Shown piece after piece: positions 8,977 to 17,697 of a stretch of 64,000 bases of DNA; the first letter of the stretch is position 1, and the number at the start of each line of letters is the position of its first letter. Position numbers and translations under genes: made by a program. This stretch comes from Dokdonella_A sp049583635 (lineage in GTDB: Bacteria; Pseudomonadota; Gammaproteobacteria; Xanthomonadales; Rhodanobacteraceae), in NCBI GenBank assembly GCA_049583635.1, contig JBAUWF010000034.1, positions 7,156 through 71,155 on the forward strand, written 5' to 3'. The notes under the pieces were generated by a model. That model was given only the letters and a program-made list of their open reading frames with translations, made no database searches and had not been told where the DNA came from.

Positions 8977-9333
8977 GGGATGTCTTTGCTGAAAAAGTCC
9001 GACCGCCGAGAGTCGGTTGTGCTCTGCATCAGAACGATGAGAAGGCACTGAAGAGCAAGGATGCAGTGGCGTTACCGGGTGCTGCCCGGCACGTTCCGCG
9101 CGTGATCAGGAATGAAATGTTCGCGTGTCCATGTCACACCCTCGACCAGCGGTTACCCGCGGGCCACCCTTGTCTCGCGCGGCTGCAGGCGCTGAAACTA
9201 GAGCAGGCCGCAGATGCTGTCAACGTCGCGAGGCGGATCATCCGCTGACATTGACGGCAGGCCCGCGTCGCGAACGCCTTTGCTATCCTCGCGGCATGCC
9301 CGTTTGCCGCCCCGCATCGCTCCAGGATCACAC
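8977..9333. other. intergenic region upstream of thrS
   Basis: About 357 bp between divergent genes with no convincing coding frame. It should hold the thrS promoter and leader. Near the thrS side it contains small potential stems (CCGGG-TGCTG-CCCGG, and CCGAC with GTCGG). No T-box or other riboswitch architecture was recognised. Confidence 0.5.
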
Positions 9334-9732
9334 GTGATTCCCGCAAAGCGACTCGCGATCCTGCTCGCTCTGGTCGCGGTGGCCGCACACGGCACGGACA
9401 CATTCGATCAGCGCGTGCACCGCGCAAAGCTCGTCGAGTCGCAGGGCGACGGAAAACCCTACGTGCATGACATGTGGATGCACGTGGAGGCGGACGCCAA
9501 CACCGCGATGCGCGCCTGTTTCAAGGCGGGCACCCCACCGGACACCAGTGCCTTCGTCATGGTGGCGAACGTACTGCCCACCGGTGGCTTGGGGAACATC
9601 GATCTGCGCCCGCGAACACCGATGGCGCAATGCTTTGCCGATCGGTTCGCCAAGGCCCCATTTCCGCTGACGCCGACGATCTTCGGCGACGCCGGCGTGC
9701 CGATCGTGATCGAGATGAACATCAAACCATAG
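9334..9732 (+). CDS. small exported protein of unknown function
   Basis: 132 residues from a GTG start preceded by AGGA. The N-terminus (VIPAKRLAILLALVAVAAHG) is a Sec signal peptide with cleavage probably after HG. The mature part has two cysteines (RACFKAG, AQCFADR), which could form a periplasmic disulfide, and ends with the hydrophobic strand VPIVIEMNIKP. The overall feel resembles the small TonB-C-like proteins of xanthomonads, but I cannot assign it. It stands alone between thrS (divergent) and tRNA-Val. Confidence 0.65.
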   Translation: MIPAKRLAILLALVAVAAHGTDTFDQRVHRAKLVESQGDGKPYVHDMWMHVEADANTAMRACFKAGTPPDTSAFVMVANVLPTGGLGNIDLRPRTPMAQCFADRFAKAPFPLTPTIFGDAGVPIVIEMNIKP

Positions 9733-9884
9733 TTGCGCGCGAGATATTGTTGCAAAGCCCGCGTGTTAGACCACTGCCTTCAAATACGATTTTGCATGGA
9801 ATGCATACACGCCTCTAAAAATTGCCAAACCGAACCGAGATCAAGCACTGGAAACATAAGATCCATACAGCCAGTACGGACATG

Positions 9885-9906
9885 AAAAAGGCCGCCCATG
9901 GCGGCC
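9885..9906 (-). terminator. intrinsic terminator after tRNA-Val
   Basis: On the minus strand GGCCGCC-ATG-GGCGGCC is a perfect 7-bp stem followed directly by TTTTT. It sits 17 bp past the 3' end of tRNA-Val and fits a Rho-independent terminator for that transcript. Confidence 0.88.
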
Positions 9907-9923
9907 CATCAATTAGATCAATT

Positions 9924-9998
9924 TGGTGGGCGGTACAAGGATCGAACTTGTGACCCCTACCATGTCAAGGTAGTGCTCTACCGCTGAGCTAACCGCCC
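9924..9998 (-). tRNA. tRNA-Val (anticodon GAC)
   Basis: 75 nt including encoded CCA. The acceptor GGGCGGT pairs with ACCGCCC. D-arm AGCTCAGCGGTAGAGC. The anticodon stem CTACC/GGTAG holds the loop TTGACAT, giving anticodon GAC. The T-loop is GTTCGATCC. It is followed by a strong terminator. Confidence 0.97.
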
Positions 9999-10104
9999 AT
10001 CCCGGCTGGCGATGCGCCAGCAAGCGGCGCGAAAACTAGCACAGCGACGGGGGCAGCGACAACTGATGTCGCGAACGCATCATCACGCCGAGCCCCACGG
10101 ACAG

Positions 10105-12132
10105 TCAGCCGATCAGCCCTTGCTCGCGGATGCGGTGGATTTCATCGCGCGCGCGCGCCGCTTCCTCGAATTCGAGATCCTGCGCGTGCTTGTACATCTG
10201 CGCCTCGAGTTTCCTGATCTGCGCGGTCATCTCGGCGGGACTCAAGCTGCGGTAGTCGACTTCGGGTTCGGCGACACGGCGGCCGGCGGCACCACGACTG
10301 CGGGTGCCGCGCGCGTTGTGCACATCCGCGCGCGCGCCCTCCATGATGTCGGTGATCTTCTTGATGATGGTCTGCGGTGTGATGCCGTGTGTTTCGTTGT
10401 ATTCAACCTGCTTGTTCCGGCGCCGATCGGTTTCGTCGATTGCCGTCTGCATCGAACGAGTCACCCTGTCGGCATACAGAATCGCCTTGCCCCGGATGTT
10501 GCGCGCCGCACGGCCGATGGTCTGGATCAGCGATCCGGCCGAGCGCAGAAAGCCTTCCTTGTCGGCATCAAGGATCGCGACCAGCGACACCTCGGGCATG
10601 TCGAGACCTTCGCGCAGCAGGTTGATGCCGACCAGTACGTCGAATTTCCCGAGTCTCAAGTCGCGCAGGATTTCGACGCGCTCAACGGTCTCGATGTCCG
10701 AATGCAGATAGCGCACGCGTACGCCGTGCTCCTCGAGATATTCGGTCAGGTTCTCGGCCATGCGCTTGGTCAGTGTCGTGACCAGCACGCGATCGCCGAG
10801 CGCGATGCGCCGATTGGCCTCGGACAGCAAATCGTCGACCTGGGTGCGTACCGGCCGCACTTCGACCTCGGGATCGATCAAACCGGTCGGGCGTACCACG
10901 AGTTCGACCACGCTGTCCGCGGATTTCTCCTTTTCGTACGGCCCGGGGGTGGCCGATACGAAAATGCTGCGCGGCGCACGTTGCTCCCATTCGGCGAACT
11001 TGAGCGGGCGGTTGTCGAGCGCCGACGGCAGACGGAAGCCGAACTCGACCAGCGTTTCCTTGCGCGAGCGATCACCCTTGTACATCGCGCCAAGCTGCGG
11101 AATCGTGACATGCGATTCGTCCACCACCAGCAATGCGTCGGCCGGCAGATAATCGAACAGGGTCGGCGGCGGCTCGCCGGGCGCGCGCAGGGTCAAATGA
11201 CGCGAGTAGTTCTCGATGCCCTGGCAGTAGCCGACTTCGGCCATCATTTCCAGATCGAACTCGGTGCGCTGCTTGAGACGCTGCGCTTCGACCAGCTTGT
11301 TGGCCTTGTACAGTTGTTCGAGCCGCTCGGTGAGCTCGAGCTTTATGGTTTCGATGGCATTGAGCACGCTTTCGCGTGTCGTGGCGTAGTGGGTCTTCGG
11401 ATACACCGTGTAACGCGGAACCTTGCGGATAACCACACCGGTCAACGGATCGAACAGCGACAGGCTTTCGATATCACCGTCGAACAGTTCGATGCGGATC
11501 GCCTCGGTTTCCGATTCGGCCGGGAACACATCGATCAGCTCGCCGCGCACGCGATAGGTGCCGCGGCGCAGTTCGTAGTTACCGCGCGTGTACTGCAATT
11601 CGGTCAGATGGCGGATCAGTTTGCGTTGATCGGTATGCTCGCCGCGCATCAGATGCAGGCGCATTTTCAGGTATTGTTCGGGATCGCCGAGTCCGTAGAT
11701 CGCCGAGACGGTTGCGACGATCAGCGCATCGTCGCGTGACAACAAGGCCTTGGTCGCCGACAGGCGCATCTGCTCGATGTGCTCGTTGATCGAGGCATCT
11801 TTCTCGATGTAAGTGTCGCTCGACGGCACATACGCTTCGGGCTGGTAGTAGTCGTAGTAGCTGACGAAGTACTCGACCGCGTTGTGCGGGAAGAACTCCC
11901 TGAACTCGCCGTAGAGCTGCGCGGCCAGCGTCTTGTTCGGCGCGAGCACCAGCGTCGGTTTCTGGATATGCTCGATCACGTTCGCGATCGTGTAGGTCTT
12001 GCCCGAGCCGGTCACGCCGAGCAGCGTCTGGCGCGCGACTCCCGCATCGAAACCGGCGATCAGCCGCTCGATCGCCTGCGGCTGATCGCCGGCTGGCTGA
12101 TACGGCGCAACCAGTTGAAAACGATCGGTCAT
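10105..12132 (-). CDS. uvrB: excinuclease ABC subunit B
   Basis: A 675-residue helicase-like damage-verification subunit of UvrABC nucleotide excision repair. Seen: N-terminal FQLVAPYQPAGDQPQAIE, Walker A GVTGSGKTYT (about residues 39-48), the beta-hairpin region YYDYYQPEAYVP, DEAD-like VVDESHVT, motif VI QTIGRAARN, and the C-terminal UVR domain (LEAQMYKHAQDLEFEEAARARDEI) that contacts UvrC. It is transcribed away from the pseudopilin gene. No LexA box was recognised in its upstream 158 bp, which I scanned only by eye. Confidence 0.98.
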   Translation of the reverse strand: MTDRFQLVAPYQPAGDQPQAIERLIAGFDAGVARQTLLGVTGSGKTYTIANVIEHIQKPTLVLAPNKTLAAQLYGEFREFFPHNAVEYFVSYYDYYQPEAYVPSSDTYIEKDASINEHIEQMRLSATKALLSRDDALIVATVSAIYGLGDPEQYLKMRLHLMRGEHTDQRKLIRHLTELQYTRGNYELRRGTYRVRGELIDVFPAESETEAIRIELFDGDIESLSLFDPLTGVVIRKVPRYTVYPKTHYATTRESVLNAIETIKLELTERLEQLYKANKLVEAQRLKQRTEFDLEMMAEVGYCQGIENYSRHLTLRAPGEPPPTLFDYLPADALLVVDESHVTIPQLGAMYKGDRSRKETLVEFGFRLPSALDNRPLKFAEWEQRAPRSIFVSATPGPYEKEKSADSVVELVVRPTGLIDPEVEVRPVRTQVDDLLSEANRRIALGDRVLVTTLTKRMAENLTEYLEEHGVRVRYLHSDIETVERVEILRDLRLGKFDVLVGINLLREGLDMPEVSLVAILDADKEGFLRSAGSLIQTIGRAARNIRGKAILYADRVTRSMQTAIDETDRRRNKQVEYNETHGITPQTIIKKITDIMEGARADVHNARGTRSRGAAGRRVAEPEVDYRSLSPAEMTAQIRKLEAQMYKHAQDLEFEEAARARDEIHRIREQGLIG

Positions 12133-12290
12133 GAAGCCTCTCTGTGCAAACGATCATTATAAGCCGCGCGCCTGCCGCGGGCTTCGCACACGCACTGTGG
12201 GAATCTTCCTACGCAACCGCACTGCACCAGGCCATCGGCCGCTCGTGCGTCAATGGCTAGCATGGGCCCATCAATCACGAGGGCCTCGCC

Positions 12291-12845
12291 ATGAATATCC
12301 AACGTCACCGGGAATGCGGCGTCACGCTGATCGAATTACTGATGAGCCTGATCGTGCTGGCTGTGCTGTTGTCTATCGCGGCGCCCGCGTTCGGCAGCTT
12401 TCTCCAGGCCGGTCACATGCGCAGCGCGCGCAGCGAACTCAGCGTGACCTTGAACCAGGCACGCATGACCGCGGCCAGCCGCGACACACGCGTCGTCGTG
12501 TGCCCGTCGCCGGATCTGCGAAACTGCGAACGGACAACGCAATGGCAGGCCGGCTGGATGGCTTTCGTCGACCGCAATCGCGATGGCGTGCACGGCACCG
12601 ACGAACCGGTGATCGCTCTCCAGCAGGCACAGCCGAAAGGCCTGGCAATCGCGAGCAGCAGTGGACGACGGCTCGTCACCTACCGGCCCGACGGCAGTGC
12701 GACCGGTTCGAACCTGACGCTCACGTTCTGCGATCGACGCGGCGCGAACTATGCCAGCGCGCTGATCCTCAACAACGCGGGGCGCCTGCGCAGCGGGGTG
12801 CCGTCGCACGCAGCGGCCGCTGCCGCTTGTGCTCTGGTCGATTAA
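12291..12845 (+). CDS. orphan FimT/GspH-type minor pseudopilin
   Basis: A 184-residue prepilin-like protein. It has a type III signal: short basic leader RHRECG, cleavage after G10, mature VTLIELLMSLIVLAVLLSIAAPAFG with glutamate at +5. Residue +1 is V rather than F or M, which prepilin peptidases tolerate. Next comes the GspH region with hydrophilic R..ARSEL..TLNQARM and two cysteine pairs (VVCPSPDLRNC; TFCDRR..AAC). Minor pseudopilins of this family act in type IV pilus or type II secretion initiation. No other pilus gene is adjacent; it sits between uvrB (divergent) and tRNA-Asn. Confidence 0.88.
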   Translation: MNIQRHRECGVTLIELLMSLIVLAVLLSIAAPAFGSFLQAGHMRSARSELSVTLNQARMTAASRDTRVVVCPSPDLRNCERTTQWQAGWMAFVDRNRDGVHGTDEPVIALQQAQPKGLAIASSSGRRLVTYRPDGSATGSNLTLTFCDRRGANYASALILNNAGRLRSGVPSHAAAAAACALVD

Positions 12846-12933
12846 CGATTTGCGCGTGACACCGGCTGGGCGCGCACCGACAGGCGCGCTTCCCTTGACG
12901 CCCACGCGGCGGATCACGAGAATACACGGCCCT

Positions 12934-13010
12934 TCCCGAGTAGCTCAGCCGGTTAGAGCATCTGACTGTTAATCAGAGGGTCGTCAGTTCGAGTCTGACC
13001 TCGGGAGCCA
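12934..13010 (+). tRNA. tRNA-Asn (anticodon GTT)
   Basis: 77 nt with encoded CCA. The acceptor TCCCGAG pairs with CTCGGGA. The anticodon stem CTGAC/ATCAG holds GTT in its loop. The T-loop is GTTCGAGTC. A good terminator follows 9 bp downstream. Confidence 0.97.
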
Positions 13011-13019
13011 GATGCAAGA

Positions 13020-13044
13020 GGCTCGCAGCGATGCGGGCCTTTTT
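13020..13044 (+). terminator. intrinsic terminator after tRNA-Asn
   Basis: GGCTCGC-agcgat-GCGGGCC forms a 7-bp stem with one G-U pair and is followed by TTTTT. It lies just after the tRNA-Asn CCA end. Confidence 0.82.
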
Positions 13045-13253
13045 CGTGTCCGCCGACAGCCCTTTCGCCACCCGCGCTCGTCCGTAAATATCCGGCAGGT
13101 CGCGCTTGCGCCAGGTTGCCAGCAAGGCTTCAACGACAGATCTCAGGGTGGGCTGGCCCCACAGCGGCGTAACCCAGCGGAGCCCGGCGACGAGAGACCA
13201 CCTACTTGTTCGCCGCATCGGGGAACGGAAGGTCATCGACAAACCCTGCCGGT

Positions 13254-14645
13254 TTAGCCGCCGCCCACGCGCACGCGATAGCACGGCACATAGCGCGGTC
13301 CCGGCAGCTTCATGCGTTGCTGCTCGACAAAGCTGGTCAGCAGCGCGTCCAGCGCGCGCATGATGTCCGCATCGCCATCGATGACGAACGGACCGCGCTG
13401 TCCGATCGTCTGCATGCCGCGTTGCTTGACGTTGCCCGCGACGATACCGGAAAACGCGCGGCGCAGATCCGCGGCCAGTTCGTGACGCGGGCGGTCCCGA
13501 TGCAGGTCGAGAGCGGCCATGGTTTCGTGGGTCGGCTCGAACGGAACCTGGAAGTTCTTTTCGATGTGCAGCGCCCAATTGAAGAAGAACGCATCCTGGT
13601 TGCCGATGCGATGATCGCGCACGCTGCGCATGCCGTCGATGGCGGCATGCGCGACGGCGATCGGATCATCGACGATTATGCGGTAGTGCTCCGCCACGCC
13701 ATTACCGAGTGCGAGCCTGAGAAAACGGTCGATCCGCTCGAAATACGGAGCCGATGCGGCCGGACAGGCAAATATCACCGGGAACACCATGCCCTGGTTG
13801 TCCGGATGCAGCAAAATGCCAAGCAGATAGAGAATCTCCTCGGCGGTTCCGACACCGCCCGGAAACACGATGATTGAATGGGCCACGCGCACGAAAGCTT
13901 CCAGGCGCTTTTCGATGTTCGGCATGACCACGAGGTTGTTGACGATCGCATTGGGCGATTCGGCCTCGATGATGTCGGGTTCGGTGATGCCGATATAACG
14001 ATTGTAGTGGCGGCGCTGTTTGGCGTGCGCAATCGTGGCGCCCTTCATCGGACCTTTCATCGCGCCCGGCCCGCACCCGGTGCAGATGTCGAGTCCGCGC
14101 AAGCCCAGTTCGTAGCCGACCTTTTTGGTGTAGTTGTACTCCTCGCGCGAAATCGAATGGCCGCCCCAGCAAACGACAAGGTTCGGATCGACGTTGGCTC
14201 GCAGCACGCGCGCGTTGCGCAGGATCTCGAACACTGCGTTGGTAATGCCGAACGACTCGGACAAATCGAAGTGTCCGCCGCCGACCTGTTCCGAGACATA
14301 AACGATGTCGCGCAGCACCGCATACAGAAGTTCCCGGATGCCGCGAATGATGACACCGTCGACAAATGCCTCGGCCGGCGCGTTGACCAGATCGAGACGA
14401 ATCCCGCGGTCCTGTTGCAGCACGTGGATGTTGAATTGCGGATAGCGCTCGAGCATCGCGCAGGCATCGTCGCTGACGGCACCCTGGGTCAACACGGCCA
14501 GCGCGCAGCGTCGCAGCAATTCGTGCAGTCCGCCCGCACTGGCATCGTGCAGGCGCGCGATCTCTTGGCGCGAGAGGACATCCATTCCGCTCGCCGGCGC
14601 AATTCGCGCACTGACCGTCGAGGCCCTTGTTGTCTTGGACTCCAT
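13254..14645 (-). CDS. ppnN: PpnN-type nucleotide 5'-monophosphate nucleosidase (LOG family)
   Basis: About 463 residues. PpnN/YgdH enzymes split purine and pyrimidine nucleoside monophosphates into base and ribose 5-phosphate, and the E. coli enzyme is stimulated by (p)ppGpp. Seen: N-terminal domain from MDVLSRQEIARLHDA, central Rossmann-like LOG region with CWGGHS, the GCGPGAMKGPMKGA loop and the diagnostic PGGVGTAEE motif, and a C-terminal domain as in E. coli YgdH. The ATG at 14645 was chosen; an in-frame TTG two codons earlier has slightly better GGAG spacing. Monocistronic by appearance. Confidence 0.93.
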   Translation of the reverse strand: MESKTTRASTVSARIAPASGMDVLSRQEIARLHDASAGGLHELLRRCALAVLTQGAVSDDACAMLERYPQFNIHVLQQDRGIRLDLVNAPAEAFVDGVIIRGIRELLYAVLRDIVYVSEQVGGGHFDLSESFGITNAVFEILRNARVLRANVDPNLVVCWGGHSISREEYNYTKKVGYELGLRGLDICTGCGPGAMKGPMKGATIAHAKQRRHYNRYIGITEPDIIEAESPNAIVNNLVVMPNIEKRLEAFVRVAHSIIVFPGGVGTAEEILYLLGILLHPDNQGMVFPVIFACPAASAPYFERIDRFLRLALGNGVAEHYRIIVDDPIAVAHAAIDGMRSVRDHRIGNQDAFFFNWALHIEKNFQVPFEPTHETMAALDLHRDRPRHELAADLRRAFSGIVAGNVKQRGMQTIGQRGPFVIDGDADIMRALDALLTSFVEQQRMKLPGPRYVPCYRVRVGGG

Positions 14646-14949
14646 TTGCAACTGGATCTCCCAGCTTCAGCAAGGAAGCGACCAACGAGACCAACGTCGA
14701 TTGGCAACCGTTTGCGACACACGCAACGCAAACGGCCGGCGCAAGGCCGATCGTTCGCCGATCAGATACCCACCTTGATGCCCTTGACTGTTCGCATTGG
14801 ACCCTTCGACTTCACGCCTTCGACATTACGCGCCGGGCTGACGTCATTCCGGAACAGGCTCCAAGGGGCCGGAAAGTGTAGCGCAGCGTCAGTCGGGCGA
14901 ACCAGCCGCAGCACCGGAATGTCGTGCCGCAACGTCACCGGGCAGGCCG

Positions 14950-15549
14950 TCAACCGCCAACACCGGCATGCACGTAGGCCATCAGGCCATCGAGAAACAT
15001 CTGCACCGACAAGGCCACCAGCAGCATGCCCATCAGGCGCTCAAGCGCGGTCAACACGCTTTCGCCGAGCCAGCGATACAGATAGGTCGACGACAGCAGG
15101 ATCAGCGCAGTCGCGAACCACGCCGCAACCAGCGCGGTCACCCAATCCGCTGTGCGTGCCGGCTGGGTGTTGGTCAGCAGCAGCAAGGCGGCCATGGCGG
15201 AAGGTCCGGCCACACCCGGAATCGCCATCGGAACAATAAACGGTTCGCCCGCGACGCTGCCGCCGAAAATGCCTTCCTTCGGCGGGAAGATCATGCGCAC
15301 GCCGATCAGGAACAAGACGATGCCGCCGGCGATACTGACTGCTTCCTGCTTGAGTTGCAGCGCCTTGAGCACATAGTCGCCGCCGAGCAGAAACGCCAGC
15401 AGTACGACCAGGGCAATCAGAAGTTCACGCACCAGCACCAATCGCCGGCGCCGCGGAGCGACATCCTTGAGCAGGCTCAGGAACAGCGGCACATTGCCGA
15501 GCGGATCCATGATCAGAAACAGCAGGATCCCCGCTGACAGCGTGTCCAT
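14950..15549 (-). CDS. MarC/YhgN-family inner-membrane protein
   Basis: About 199 residues with six predicted membrane segments and the family signatures (MDPLGNVPLFLSLL near the N-terminus, PMAIPGVAGPSAMAALLLL mid-protein). Members are UPF0056/MarC integral membrane proteins. The historical link to multiple antibiotic resistance was withdrawn, so function is unknown. ATG 15549 starts the hydrophobic first helix; an in-frame GTG four codons upstream is an alternative. The roughly 298 bp between it and ppnN shows no further gene. Confidence 0.9.
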   Translation of the reverse strand: MDTLSAGILLFLIMDPLGNVPLFLSLLKDVAPRRRRLVLVRELLIALVVLLAFLLGGDYVLKALQLKQEAVSIAGGIVLFLIGVRMIFPPKEGIFGGSVAGEPFIVPMAIPGVAGPSAMAALLLLTNTQPARTADWVTALVAAWFATALILLSSTYLYRWLGESVLTALERLMGMLLVALSVQMFLDGLMAYVHAGVGG

Positions 15550-15706
15550 CGTGTTGCTCACGTGAACGATCCCGGGAAGGTCCGCACAAGTCCGGCTGGT
15601 GAATTTTTCACAATGTTGCCATTCTTCCACATATCCGAACGCGTCCTCGCGACAGCAAAGACTTGATCATCCGTGACGCAGCGGAGCGGCCTGTTTTCCC
15701 CGATTG

Positions 15707-16507
15707 TCAATCAGGCCAAATTGTCGATCCGGCCGTCCCGGCTTCCGGTCCGAGAGCGAGAATCTTGCCGCGCAGTTCGGCCGCCTGCGGACCGAGCAGC
15801 CACGCGGCAGCGGCCCCGGCAATGTCCGGCAGCGGATGGCGCAACGTATCTTCGCCGAAATAAGCCTTGCGCCTGATGGTCGTGCGCATCGGTGCCGGCA
15901 ACAACGCATGGGTGCGCACCGGGCTGCTTTCGGTTTCCTCGTGGATGATCGAGACGAGGCCGACCAGTGCGTGCTTGGCGACACCATACGCGCCCCAGAA
16001 AGACCGGCCGACCCGCTCGAGATCATCCAGCACGAACACGATCGCGGCATCGGGCACGTCGCGCAACAGCGGCATGCAGGCCTGGGTCAGCAGCAACGGG
16101 GCCGTGACGTTGACGCGCTGGCTGCGTTCCCATTCCTCGGGCGGCTGTTGATCGAACGGTTGCAATTCCTTGAAATGCGCGGCCGCATGCACGATGCCGT
16201 CGAGCCGGCGGCAATCGCGCTGCACGGCGCCGGCCAGATCTGCGTAATCCTGCGGCGTTGCGCCTTCCAGGTCCATCGGATAGATCGCCGGTATCGGAGC
16301 GCCGAGCGCTTCGATTTCATCGTACAACGATTCCAGCGCGCGCACGCGGCGACCGAGCAATATCAACGTCGCTCCGACGCGTGCACAGGCCAGCGCACAG
16401 GAACGCCCGAACCCGCCGGTTGCGCCGCTCACCAGAATCACGCGATCGCGCAAGATGTCAGCGCCCGGCGTTGGTCCAGGCTCGCCCTTGCGCACCAGCG
16501 GCAACAT
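15707..16507 (-). CDS. YciK-like short-chain dehydrogenase/reductase
   Basis: 266 residues with a Rossmann fold: the cofactor loop SGATGGFGR near residue 30, the basic GRR after strand 2 (NADP preference likely), and catalytic Y-x-x-x-K in WGAYGVAKHAL. It most resembles the YciK subgroup of uncharacterised SDRs that start M-L-P-L with a 'D-L-L-x-D-R-V-I-L-V-x-G-A' opening. The start at MLPLVRKGEPG lies 5 bp after the grxD stop, which fits a two-gene operon. Substrate unknown. Confidence 0.88.
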   Translation of the reverse strand: MLPLVRKGEPGPTPGADILRDRVILVSGATGGFGRSCALACARVGATLILLGRRVRALESLYDEIEALGAPIPAIYPMDLEGATPQDYADLAGAVQRDCRRLDGIVHAAAHFKELQPFDQQPPEEWERSQRVNVTAPLLLTQACMPLLRDVPDAAIVFVLDDLERVGRSFWGAYGVAKHALVGLVSIIHEETESSPVRTHALLPAPMRTTIRRKAYFGEDTLRHPLPDIAGAAAAWLLGPQAAELRGKILALGPEAGTAGSTIWPD

Positions 16508-16512
16508 GCGAT

Positions 16513-16830
16513 TCAGTCCTTGCGCACGTCCTTGATCAGGCGTTCTAGCTCGCCGGATTGGTAAAGGTCGAGCAGAATGTCGCAACCGCCGATCAGCTCG
16601 CCGTTGATGAACAGTTGCGGAAAGGTGGGCCAGTTGGAATAACGCGGCAGGTTTGCGCGAATCTCCGGATCTTCGAGCACATTGACCGCGTGGAACTCGG
16701 CGCCGACCGCCTTCAGCGCCTGCGCGGAACGGCTGGAAAATCCGCACATCGGAAACTGCGGCGTGCCTTTCATGTAGAGAACGACCGGATGCGACCGTGT
16801 CGTTGATTTGATGCGTTCGATGACGTCCAT
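16513..16830 (-). CDS. grxD: monothiol glutaredoxin, Grx4/GrxD type
   Basis: A 105-residue monothiol glutaredoxin that carries or delivers a [2Fe-2S] cluster with glutathione. The diagnostic CGFS motif is at residues 29-32 (PMCGFSS). The cis-proline region WPTFPQLFINGELIGGCDI follows. The start MDVIERIK is family-typical; the frame continues upstream without similarity. It probably links to the Fe-S (SUF) and BolA-like IbaG proteins encoded elsewhere in this window, as monothiol Grx and BolA proteins form complexes. Confidence 0.96.
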   Translation of the reverse strand: MDVIERIKSTTRSHPVVLYMKGTPQFPMCGFSSRSAQALKAVGAEFHAVNVLEDPEIRANLPRYSNWPTFPQLFINGELIGGCDILLDLYQSGELERLIKDVRKD

Positions 16831-16983
16831 TGCGACTCGTATGAAAAGAAGAAAATCAGCGCGGGCGCGCCGTAATCGGCAATTGTAGCAGCGCCGGCGA
16901 CTTGCGCAGAGGCGATTGTCGTAACGGCAGGCGAATCCGCGCACTGCCAACCGACCGACCAGGGACAGAAGTTCACGACCCGG

Positions 16984-17013
16984 TTGAATTGTCCGGCCAT
17001 GCCTCCATAGACT
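16984..17013 (+). promoter_or_regulatory. possible sigma70 promoter of sodB
   Basis: TTGAAT and TAGACT are separated by 18 bp, about 80 bp upstream of the sodB start. The match to consensus is partial; this is the best candidate by eye in the 263-bp divergent region. Confidence 0.3.
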
Positions 17014-17093
17014 TCGTACCGAGCGCGCAGCGCGGCGGGAAATGTTACGCGCGATCGCGGTCGAGCCGACGCTTACAACACAAGGAGAACGCA

Positions 17094-17672
17094 ATGGCAA
17101 TCGAGCTACCACCGCTTCCCTGGGCACGCGACGCCTTGGCACCGCACATCTCGTCGGAAACCATCGACTACCACTACGGCAAGCACCATCAGGCCTACGT
17201 CGACAATCTCAACAAGCAGATCAAGGGCACCGAATTCGAGGACAAGGCGCTGGAGGACATTGTCAGAAAGGCATCGGGCGGCATGTTCAACAACGCCGCG
17301 CAAGTCTGGAACCACACGTTCTACTGGAACTGCCTGTCACCCAAGGGTGGTGGCGAACCCTCGGGGCGCCTCGCCGACGCGATCAAGAAATCGTTCGGCG
17401 ATTTCGCCACCTTCAAGGACGAATTCAGCAAGACGGCGACGACCACGTTCGGTTCCGGCTGGGCCTGGCTGGTCCAGCGACCGGAGGGCAGCCTCGGGCT
17501 GGTCAGCACCGCCAATGCGGGCACGCCGATCACCGGCAACGACCGTCCGTTGCTTACCTGCGATGTCTGGGAACACGCCTACTACATCGACTATCGCAAT
17601 GCGCGCCCGAAATATGTCGAAGCGTTCTGGAACCTGGTCAACTGGGATCACGCTGGCGAACAGATGCGCTGA
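17094..17672 (+). CDS. sodB: superoxide dismutase [Fe] (Fe/Mn family)
   Basis: A 192-residue cytoplasmic superoxide dismutase. Metal ligands are visible: H27 (TIDYHYGKHH), the second His in WNHTFYWN, and the D-x-W-x-x-A-x-Y-I-D motif (DVWEHAYYIDY) supplying Asp and His. GGMFNNAAQVWNHTFYW and length point to the Fe-type dimeric group. AAGGAG stands six bases before the ATG. It is divergent from grxD and convergent with purK; the 25-bp gap to purK has no clear terminator. Confidence 0.97.
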   Translation: MAIELPPLPWARDALAPHISSETIDYHYGKHHQAYVDNLNKQIKGTEFEDKALEDIVRKASGGMFNNAAQVWNHTFYWNCLSPKGGGEPSGRLADAIKKSFGDFATFKDEFSKTATTTFGSGWAWLVQRPEGSLGLVSTANAGTPITGNDRPLLTCDVWEHAYYIDYRNARPKYVEAFWNLVNWDHAGEQMR

Positions 17673-17697
17673 GTCAAACGGCTTTCCGGTCGCAAAC

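Noticed and set aside
8977..9333. T-box or tRNA-like thrS operator
   Set aside because: Only short G/C stems were seen; none had a T-box sequence or an anticodon-arm mimic that I could defend.
10012..11739. 575-codon open frame on the plus strand opposite uvrB
   Set aside because: Antisense shadow of a high-G+C gene; uvrB on the minus strand has every family motif, and this frame has no ribosome-binding site or domain pattern.
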